Below are positions 57,260 to 64,000 of a stretch of DNA of 64,000 nt, piece after piece. Both the position numbers and the translations under genes were made by a program. The stretch is from Coprinellus micaceus (Eukaryota > Basidiomycota > Agaricomycetes > Agaricales > Psathyrellaceae): positions 2,046,001-2,110,000 of the forward strand of contig OX596343.1 of assembly GCA_951394405.1 (NCBI GenBank), read 5' to 3'. The number at the start of each line of letters is the position of its first letter. Position 1 is the first letter of the stretch. Below the pieces are notes generated by a model. It was not told the DNA's origin. It ran no database searches and saw only the letters and a program-made list of their open reading frames with translations.

Positions 57260-59158
57260 ATGGATTCCGCAACATCGATACACGCTCTTCCAGTACACGA
57301 ATTCCCCGAGGGGTCAATGCTTCTAGGAGAGTGGAAGAAGATCCACCTCGGCTACCTCCTCGGGCACACGACCCAGCGGCGACCCTTGACCCAAGCCGTC
57401 GTTCATCGCATGAACCATCTTCACGTTTCAAGGATCCGATGGTATAAGGCGATGCCTTCGACCCCGCCCAGCCAACCCAGGACCTTTGAACTGGCGTCGG
57501 GATCGCACTGGGAAGCCGTGCCGGCAACCGTTGCAGACCCTGATGCAGGTCGAGTGGCACAGATCGCACTGCCCGTGCAACATCAACACCATCATCTCGT
57601 CGCTGAAGTCTCCCTCCCCGTATCGTCGAACCAGGGCGTGTCGGGCGAGGGTGATGGGGCGACTGCGGTTCAAGGATACTTGCGCATTGAAGGCACTTGC
57701 GGACCCACTTTCGCCGATTTCCGCCGTACGTCTTCTAGCACAAATGCCAGTCACAGCTCTGGTAGCGGGCGCCCTAGTCGCCTCACAGCCGGCATGTTAG
57801 GACTCAGAGGTTTCGGTAGCACCTCGCTCAACGATCCGACTCCATCCTCAACCAGCACACCTCCCTACGACACAGTCGACGCAACCCCTATCCCCCGACG
57901 ACGGAGCACTACCACCCCAACAGCACCTCAATCGGGTGTGCGAGCGCCGGCTGACTCACCAATTTCTGCCATCAAATGCTCGTTCAACGACGAACTCGTC
58001 GGCTCCCCGATGCAGCAAGGCCCGAGCTGGGTTAGGGAACCCGAGATTGACGATGAACACGACACCGACGTTGAAGAGTCCTTGGACGAGGTTCCCGCAC
58101 GGCTAGACTTCTCATACCTCAACCGACGTTCCAATTCCGGCTCACCTCCCTTCATCAGCCCTTTCGCGTCTAGATCGAGCAGTGTGGCGAGTCGTAGTCG
58201 AGGAAGCTGGGGATCGACCGACACCAACAGGAGTCAAGGCACCCGGCCCAACTCGAGGAATAACTCGAGCAACGCGACGTCGTTCAGCACATCTAGTTCG
58301 TTCTCACTGTCGTCTGCTGGGCTGACGTTCAGCGACAACCCTCTGAATCGAATCGGGGGGATGGCTGCTGTGGATCTGGAGACAAGGTTCTTGGTATCGT
58401 GCCCCGGGCCGCAATTCATCGGGTTTGGGCCTTCCTTGGGCCAGGCACCCTTCTTGAGTCGATCCGGCGATGCGGAGGAATGTGTTTTGGAGCTTTCGTT
58501 TCCTGCTCCCTCACAAACCACGACTCCATCGCCACCATCACCCGACGAACCCAAGGGATTTTTGACCCTCCGAGACCTCACGATTCTTACCAGCTTGATC
58601 GAACGTTCCCTAAGGACGGACGACGACGACTCGGCTGACCCCCACGCCGACGACGCCTCCGACTCGGGCGCCAGCGAGGGGAGTGGCTCTACCGACTCTA
58701 TGGATATGCCGATCCCAGTTGCGCAAACGGCCTCAACCTGTTGCTGCGAATATTACCGGAGGTTGTTCGACCTTATTCCCCTTGTTTCTGGCCTACGTCC
58801 GACAGTTGGAGATGGAGATTCTGAGGAGTTGTCCCCTCTGATGTCCTCGCTTACGTTGGACGACTCTGAGCAGGATAGTCAGAGCCATCACGAGGTCTAT
58901 GCCCATCACGGGCGATACTTGAGGACCCCCTTCGGCGTGCAAGAAGAGGGTTCGCCCGGACGGGAAGGGAGCGAAAGCGGCCAGTCGACGAGCTCGGCCG
59001 TCCAAGGGCACTTGCAAGCCAAATTTGAGCGCAGAAGGTCAAGGTTCGAAGACGAGGTACGGCTTCTCCCACCTATTCCAGGTTCGGTTAGCTCACCTTT
59101 TCTCAGCTCATTCAGATCGTTCGTTCGGACAACTGCTTTGGGGGTACCAGGAATTTAG
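57260..59158 (+). CDS. Hypothetical Ser-rich protein, 632 residues, intronless
   Basis: A single open frame starts at an ATG in context (CAACCATGGATT). The N-terminal 140 residues look folded (FPEGSMLLGEWKKIHLGY, LRIEGTCGPTFADFRR). A long Ser/Thr/Pro-rich disordered stretch follows (SRSSSVASRSRGSWGS, ATSFSTSSSFSLSSAGL), with interspersed conserved-looking islands (MAAVDLETRFLVSCPGPQF, FLTLRDLTILTSLIERSL) and an acidic stretch (DDDDSADPHADD). CCCEYYRRLFDLIPLV is a short Cys-rich helix. There is no signal peptide and no named domain. Ser-rich low-complexity proteins of this build are often phosphorylated regulators, but I assign no function. It is convergent with the HVA1-like gene. Confidence 0.72.
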   Translation: MDSATSIHALPVHEFPEGSMLLGEWKKIHLGYLLGHTTQRRPLTQAVVHRMNHLHVSRIRWYKAMPSTPPSQPRTFELASGSHWEAVPATVADPDAGRVAQIALPVQHQHHHLVAEVSLPVSSNQGVSGEGDGATAVQGYLRIEGTCGPTFADFRRTSSSTNASHSSGSGRPSRLTAGMLGLRGFGSTSLNDPTPSSTSTPPYDTVDATPIPRRRSTTTPTAPQSGVRAPADSPISAIKCSFNDELVGSPMQQGPSWVREPEIDDEHDTDVEESLDEVPARLDFSYLNRRSNSGSPPFISPFASRSSSVASRSRGSWGSTDTNRSQGTRPNSRNNSSNATSFSTSSSFSLSSAGLTFSDNPLNRIGGMAAVDLETRFLVSCPGPQFIGFGPSLGQAPFLSRSGDAEECVLELSFPAPSQTTTPSPPSPDEPKGFLTLRDLTILTSLIERSLRTDDDDSADPHADDASDSGASEGSGSTDSMDMPIPVAQTASTCCCEYYRRLFDLIPLVSGLRPTVGDGDSEELSPLMSSLTLDDSEQDSQSHHEVYAHHGRYLRTPFGVQEEGSPGREGSESGQSTSSAVQGHLQAKFERRRSRFEDEVRLLPPIPGSVSSPFLSSFRSFVRTTALGVPGI

Positions 59159-59706
59159 AACCGTCAACGATTGGGGCGTATCCCACCACTTCCACTGCCC
59201 CTTCCTCGGCTCTGGAAGAAGCCAGATTGGCCGATGAACGGTTCCAAATAGCCGCTGGGCCAACTCCAGAGAGCGCCACGCCCATAGATATGTAGGAAAC
59301 CTGTCTGCTCCGCCCCTCATGCATTTCTTCCTCCTCATACACGTCTTCTGCCACCCGATACTCATTTGCTTCTGCATTCTCCGAACTCTGTCTGATTTGA
59401 ATGCTTGACTTTTAACCCCTTTTCTATTTAAGGCGAACTGACAATACGTCAGTGTCCTATTACGACCTTTCACGACCTTCACGACCTGTTATGAGTGTCC
59501 ATCCCTACTTTGTATTGCATTCCTGACGAGTTGAACTCGACGTTACATTCGCTTCCTTGCTTCCGAACTGAGTCCTTCCCACTTTCTGCGCCCGTCCCAT
59601 CCACACTGCATTGACCGAGCCTCTACTCCGTTCTTTTTCCCGTTGCATCCCCGTCCCCACCCCACTCACTATCCCCTCTCTCCGTATCATTCCTTCTCGA
59701 TTCTTC
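59159..59706. other. Convergent 3' regions, no gene
   Basis: This lies between the 3' ends of the 57260 gene and the HVA1-like gene. Pyrimidine-rich plus-strand sequence near 59.6-59.75 kb is the antisense of the latter's 3' region. Confidence 0.5.
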
Positions 59707-59994
59707 TCAATCCTCATCTTCCCCCTCTCCAACCTTTGTCAACTCACTCGTCCTCTTCACCACATCGCTCTTCCCCTTCTGTGTCCCAATCCGTACTGCT
59801 GGGTTCTCCGGGTCACTCTTCCTGTTCACCCTCCCCCCCCTCGCCGTCGTTATTTCGATCTCGCCGCCCTCTTCTGCGTTTACCTCCGCGACGGTCCCGG
59901 TTGGGTGGCCCCGGCCCCAGTTCCACTGGACTTCGTCGCCTGGCTGGATGCCCTTGGAGGAGGGAGGGGAGATGGTGTTGTTCTTTGGGGGCAT
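59707..59994 (-). CDS. HVA1-type Tudor-like small protein (DUF2945 family)
   Basis: The frame is intronless, 95 residues. GIQPGDEVQWNWGRGHPTG then VAEVNAEEGGEIEITTARGG, VNRKSDPENPAV and SDVVKRTSEL match the hypervirulence-associated protein TUDOR-like family found in bacteria and fungi: a small beta-barrel with a GDxVxWxWGxGxPxGxV opening. Members are generally single-domain and cytosolic, with unknown biochemical role; the family name reflects one bacterial study and says nothing about virulence here. The gene is complete at both ends. Confidence 0.88.
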   Translation of the reverse strand: MPPKNNTISPPSSKGIQPGDEVQWNWGRGHPTGTVAEVNAEEGGEIEITTARGGRVNRKSDPENPAVRIGTQKGKSDVVKRTSELTKVGEGEDED

Positions 59995-60194
59995 TATGGT
60001 TGGTTGGTTGGTCTATTGGTCTAAGGAGAAGGAGGGTGGAGCTCGACTTTTTATTTCATTCCCTTGGTCATCGTTTCGTTTCATCCTGTACTGCATAGGC
60101 TCCACTCCGCGTCGGCCTTCGTTGGACGCTCGTTCCTCCTCGAGTCTTGTTGTACAGTAATCTATTACATTCCGTTTCTATCTATCCCCGCCAA

Positions 60195-60902
60195 TCACAC
60201 CTGAGCCGGTGGTGCTCCCTCAGTCGCGGCCTGTGCAGCCCCCTCCGCCGTTGTCGCAGCCTCCGTCGCGGCCTGCGGTTGCACTCCTACCAACCCCGTC
60301 TCTTCCGCCAAGTTCGCCTCCCCACCAACCGCCTTAGTGCTCTCCACTGCAGACTGCGGCGCAGCCTGAGCCCCCTTCCCCCTCGCTGACTTTCTCGTCC
60401 CTTGTGCCGGAGCCGCTTTCGCCGCCTTCACCGCCTTCCCACCTCGCCCGCCGCGTCCCCGCTTAGCGCCTCCCTTGGCGGGGTGAGCGCCCTCCGTCGT
60501 CTCTCCAGCCTTGGCTTCTACTGGAGCCGTCCCAGCGTCCCCAGTCTCAGCGACTTTGGCTTTCTTAGCCTCCTTCCCCGCTTCCTCCTCCGCGCCCTTC
60601 AGTTCTCCGAGTCCCGTCGGCACCGCTGTGGCTGCTGCCTCCGTATCATCGCGCTCGCGTTTCTCACCGACTCCAGCTTCCTTGGGTTGAGCGGAGAGTT
60701 GCTCATCGATGCTCTTGATAGCTTCCTCGGCGGCCTTCGAGTCGACTTCCGTAGAAGTACTGGTAGTAGTTGCGTTGGTGCCCAAGGCGGGTACGGAGAA
60801 AGGCTCAGAGGTGGTAGGCGTCTCGCCAGTTGTGGGAGCGGGGACGGTGGAGATGTGGGTCGGGGTGGAGAGGGCGGGGATGCTGCTTTGAGGGGTGGAC
60901 AT
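60195..60902 (-). CDS. Hypothetical Ala/Lys/Gly-rich protein, 235 residues
   Basis: A single minus-strand frame begins MSTPQSSIPALSTPTHIS. The composition is strongly biased: Thr/Ser/Pro-rich front, an acidic-basic middle (GVGEKRERDDTEAA, GKEAKKAKVAETGD), a glycine/arginine patch (GGAKRGRGGRGGKAVKA) and an Ala/Gln tail. The KRER and RGRGGRGG clusters suggest a nuclear or RNA/DNA-associated disordered protein; this is inference. No family is recognised. The antisense frame of similar length (60402-60968) is a codon-bias shadow. Confidence 0.6.
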   Translation of the reverse strand: MSTPQSSIPALSTPTHISTVPAPTTGETPTTSEPFSVPALGTNATTTSTSTEVDSKAAEEAIKSIDEQLSAQPKEAGVGEKRERDDTEAAATAVPTGLGELKGAEEEAGKEAKKAKVAETGDAGTAPVEAKAGETTEGAHPAKGGAKRGRGGRGGKAVKAAKAAPAQGTRKSARGKGAQAAPQSAVESTKAVGGEANLAEETGLVGVQPQAATEAATTAEGAAQAATEGAPPAQV

Positions 60903-61565
60903 TATTCGTTCGTTCGTGTAGCTTTCTGGTATTTAGAAACCCATTTCGTCAGAACCCCGCTCGGCTAAACGCCATGAAAGCTTAGCGTCCGCGTACCAAT
61001 TAGCGAGCCCCCCAGGCTTTGAGAGTATCAAGTGTATCGCAGAGAGAGGAAGAGAGAGAAATGCTTGTGTGTGTGAGTGAGTGGTGGACCTCGCCAGCCA
61101 GCTCGCTCGCTAATACGCTGACGTATGCCTAGAGTGAGACACAGCGAAGGCTGCGGTGTCGATCGGGATTCTAAATTTAGGATGAGGGTGGGGCGGGAAG
61201 CGCCCATGACGGCGCTCGGGATCTAGGGGTAGGCATAAGAGGAAGGGCGAGGCTCGTCCTGAGGGCTGAGGGTTCTCAGGTAGATTCAGCGCATCCTTGG
61301 CATATCATATTATTGTGTGGGTATATTATGGTGGACGCTACAGACAAAGCGATCAAAACGGCGGTGGACGGTTAAGCTAGAAGGCTTTCAACACCTCTGG
61401 TCAAACGGAATAGTCGGCCAGAAAACGGACCTCTCCTTCATGCGACACTCAGTCGAGGCGCCTCTCTGCACCTCTTTCTGCGGAAGAGGAGCAAGAAAGG
61501 CTGAAGAGGTGAACGCTCTCGGCGTCCTCTGGTTTCACTCTGCGATCGCCTGCCAGGTGGTCGTG
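60903..61565. other. Promoter region, no gene
   Basis: Upstream of the 60902 ATG there is a purine-rich stretch with GAGAG and GTGTGTGAGTGAG motifs (61.03-61.09 kb). No coding frame is supported. Confidence 0.45.
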
Positions 61566-61706
61566 TTAGGTGTCAAATAATTGTTGGCAAGAGTGGGATG
61601 GGGGCACACGGGCTGGGTCAACGATTCCACGCTTGATAGGTACGTGCGCTGCGGCGACTATGGTGGCGACCAAGAGGAAGAAGGAGGTGATGGAGGGGAT
61701 CTTCAT
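61566..61706 (-). CDS. Possible small secreted peptide, 46 residues
   Basis: The minus-strand ATG at 61706 opens a textbook signal peptide (MKIPSITSFFLLVATIVA, then AAAHVPIKR). A short tail (GIVDPARVPPSHSCQQLF) ends at TAA 61566-61568. KR in the tail could be a processing site. A GTACCT donor directly after AAAH and a CTAACAC..GGCAG acceptor downstream mean the true gene may be spliced differently. It rests on the signal peptide alone. Confidence 0.3.
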   Translation of the reverse strand: MKIPSITSFFLLVATIVAAAHVPIKRGIVDPARVPPSHSCQQLFDT

Positions 61707-62469
61707 GATTAGGAGGAGGGTTACGAGGTTTTGGGAGGTGATGAGGGCGACTTCTTCACATCTAACGAGATTTTAAACTGTGGCTACCCAAGCCTCTTCT
61801 TGGCATACCAACAGATATAACGATCTTGTGTGACGGAGAAGTGGGGATTTGATATGGGAGACAGGCCGAGATAAATGATGCGGCGCTTAAGCGCCGGCTT
61901 CCCCGTGCGACTCTCGCAAATTGGCTATTACCATGACACGGAAGGCTCTAGGTAAAACGCGACCGAAGTATGCCGGTTCCCGTTCTAGAAGTTTTCGGCG
62001 TCCACGAGGAGCGTGATACACGTCTCCGGACCAACCCATCCAACGCCTGTCACCCCTCGAGCTGTCCCAAGAATATCTGCCTACCTGCAGGATAACGTCT
62101 AATTATATTGATTCCATGGGTTCCACATTTTCTCCGAGGTTTCATAAACACTTTCAAATTCTTCTCTCGGAATCGTAGCATCTGGAGTCGAGTCGGATGT
62201 CTTTGGCGCCCGGGTGACGTCAGATCTAATCTAATCTTATCAGGGCGGCGATTGTGGCGCAACATAGCGGTGGAATGTCGTGGAAGGTTGAATCTTGATC
62301 AGATTGCTGTGAAGATGGGCGTTCGAGGTCCCCTTCACAGAAGATTAACGGCGGGGAACCTAGTATCATTTAGCATCTGGGGTGTGGAACAGCGGCGAGG
62401 GCAGAAAAATGGGGTGCAACACTGCCTCGCATGATGGGGGAGACTTCGGAAAGAGCCGAGAGTTGGGCG
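61707..62469. other. No recognisable gene
   Basis: Short frames on both strands have no motifs. This is the distal promoter region of the cyclophilin gene. Confidence 0.45.
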
Positions 62470-62475
62470 TATAAG
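62470..62475 (+). promoter_or_regulatory. TATA-like element of the cyclophilin gene
   Basis: TATAAG in GGGCGTATAAGAACATTTG lies 121 bp before the cyclophilin ATG, followed by a pyrimidine-rich leader (CCCTTTTCTCCTT). Confidence 0.5.
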
Positions 62476-62595
62476 AACATTTGCTAAGCACGTCCCTTTT
62501 CTCCTTACGACCATCATCTCCTCAGGTGAGCCCCCCAGCGTTCGATCCACCCCTCAACGCCCACTGATTTCGCCCCCGATTGCGTCCCTCCAGCC

Positions 62596-63265
62596 ATGTC
62601 CAACCCCTACGTGAGTCTCGCCGCCATCGACCGCCCCCGATTAAAAATCTGACAATTTCCTGGCGGGATTTTCGTGCAGTTTGACATCAAAATTGGCGAC
62701 CAGGCGGCTCGTCGCGTTACCTTCAAGCTCTATGACGACGTCGTCCCCCAGACCGCCCGCAACTTCCGCGAGCTCTCCACCGGCCAGAACGGCTACGGCT
62801 ACGCTGGCTCCATCTTCCACCGTGTCATCCCCGGCTTCATGCTCCAGGGCGGAGACTTCACCAGGCACAACGGCACTGGCGGCAAGTCCATCTACGGCGA
62901 GCGCTTCAAGGGTGAGTAGTCGCGGCGCTGGGATGGATCAGAGGCTAATGAATGATTAGATGAGAACTTCAAGCTCAAGCACACAAAGCCTGGACTCCTC
63001 TCCATGGCCAACGCCGGCCCCAACACCAACGGCTCCCAGTTCTTCATCACCACCGTCGTCACTGGGTGGTTGGATGGCAAGCATGTCGTCTTTGGTGCGT
63101 ACACACTCCCTGTTGGTTCATCGATCGATTTATCTGAACTGACTTTATGGGGATGCAGGTGAGGTCATTGAGGGCTTGAACGTCGTCAAGGACATTGAGG
63201 CCCAGGGTTCTTCCAACGGAAAGACCAAGGTCGAAATCAAGATCATCGGCTCCGGCGTCGTCTAA
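62596..63265 (+). CDS. cpr1: Cyclophilin A, peptidyl-prolyl cis-trans isomerase
   Basis: Exons are 62596-62610, 62680-62911, 62960-63094 and 63159-63265. Introns are 69, 48 and 64 bp, all GTGAGT/GTGCGT..AG. The product is 162 residues, standard for a single-domain cytosolic cyclophilin, and has no signal peptide. Active-site and ligand-pocket segments are present: [15 protein letters not shown] (catalytic Arg and Phe), NGSQFFIT and the cyclosporin-contact Trp in [11 protein letters not shown]. It isomerises Xaa-Pro bonds and is the cyclosporin A target. The very short 5-codon first exon is set by the only ATG with a matching donor before FDIKIG. The gene appears fully intact. The symbol follows the common fungal name. 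Confidence 0.96.
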
Positions 63266-64000
63266 ACTCGTATCTTTATGATGGACTAGCGGCCCCTCTT
63301 GTTTATTAAACCCAACAAACACTGTAGTTGTACCCTATACACAATCGGAAGCTCAGAGCTAGCTTGCTTGCACGACATAGATTTTCTGGAAACCTCCCTT
63401 CCTTCCCCTCCACCCGTCGTGGAGGTGACGTCTTCCGTTCTAGCAGTGGCGATTAGCTTTTTGTGAGTTAGGATGATCTCAGTTGGAGCTTGAAGCTTGA
63501 ACGCCGCCACAGATCTAGCAGGATCAAGCACATGGCTGGGGCCGTCTCCGCTCTCTGCTCCTCGATACACGGGGGTCCTTGCGGGGCGGTGAAGAAATCG
63601 TGAGCCTCCAGGTCCCATCCGACCATCTCCAGGCGTAGAATATGTTCTAGCACCGGAGATGGTCTGGCACGATCTATCCCCAGGACACGAACATCGGAGC
63701 CGTACTTTCGCCGTCGCTATCGGGTGCAGGTGCGTACTTCATCAGTTCTCTGAACCGGAGCTGGAGTGGCGTTCACTGCAGTAGCGGGAAAAAGCTTGAG
63801 AACGACATTTTGGGGTCCGAAGCTTCAAATCTCGATCCTCAGAACTCGAAGCGGTTCTATATCAAAGCAAGTTTCTCGAAGTAGTATAGCATAGCATGGC
63901 ACCGAACGGAACTTGAAGCGGTCTAGTGTAGTCGAAGGATGGATGCAGTGTGGTGACGCCATTATCGATGCTCGAGGAGAGCAACCCGAGTAGGGGTACC
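63266..64000. other. Cyclophilin 3' flank, no assigned gene
   Basis: A minus-strand frame (63653-63468, ..LRLEMVGWDLEAHDFFTA..) could be an exon of a gene continuing beyond the right edge. I cannot connect it to further exons or name it. Confidence 0.35.

Noticed and set aside
60402..60968. 188-residue plus-strand frame opposite the Ala/Lys-rich gene
   Set aside because: It is antisense to a biased frame with a proper ATG and stop; its Arg/Ser/Leu composition is that of a shadow.
1..64000. CRISPR arrays
   Set aside because: The tandem repeats have no unique spacers of constant length, and the window is eukaryotic in gene structure.
1..64000. tRNA or rRNA genes
   Set aside because: I scanned for GTTCGAATC-type T-loop motifs; candidates near 38.37 and 47.46 kb (GTTCGAATCGAG) lack matching acceptor and anticodon stems and are shared parts of the gamma duplication.

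Overview
The window looks like an Agaricomycete (mushroom-forming basidiomycete) chromosome. The evidence is a multi-exon laccase, KDZ-type and Plavaka-type DNA transposases, genes cut by many 48-70 bp GT-AG introns, and a CpG-rich gene space next to CpG-poor repeat islands. No rRNA, tRNA or CRISPR array was recognised.

Layout. 1-3.3 kb: CpG-poor satellite DNA built on a CTCTACCA motif, including head-to-head inverted arrays. 4.1-9.7 kb: two decayed transposase genes on the minus strand, Plavaka (CACTA superfamily) and KDZ, abutting at a simple repeat. 10.7-31 kb: a graveyard with three copies of an LTR-retrotransposon-like sequence, four non-autonomous inverted-repeat elements (MITEs), and broken cellular genes: a forkhead factor, an F-box-like protein and a long unknown multi-exon gene. 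Every in-frame stop I could place in these broken genes is TGA, as expected from CGA to TGA change at CpG. 31-33.9 kb: a CpG-depleted island with a 70-bp minisatellite. 33.9-35.0 kb: an intact-looking ubiquitin-like-domain gene at the island edge. 35.6-53 kb: a ladder of diverged segmental duplications that includes two truncated first-exon copies of the MOB gene. A laccase gene and a small secreted-protein gene sit inside it, together with an orphan terminal exon of a second laccase. 53.3-64 kb: ordinary gene space, with a MOB/phocein-family gene, four hypothetical or small genes, a Tudor-like HVA1 protein, a possible small secreted peptide and cyclophilin A.

Functional reading. The right third carries housekeeping and signalling genes (MOB/STRIPAK-type, cyclophilin) and lignin- or phenol-oxidising capacity (laccase). 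The left half records transposon invasion followed by CpG mutation. Gene models are hand-derived from splice signals. Where I could not join exons I say so.
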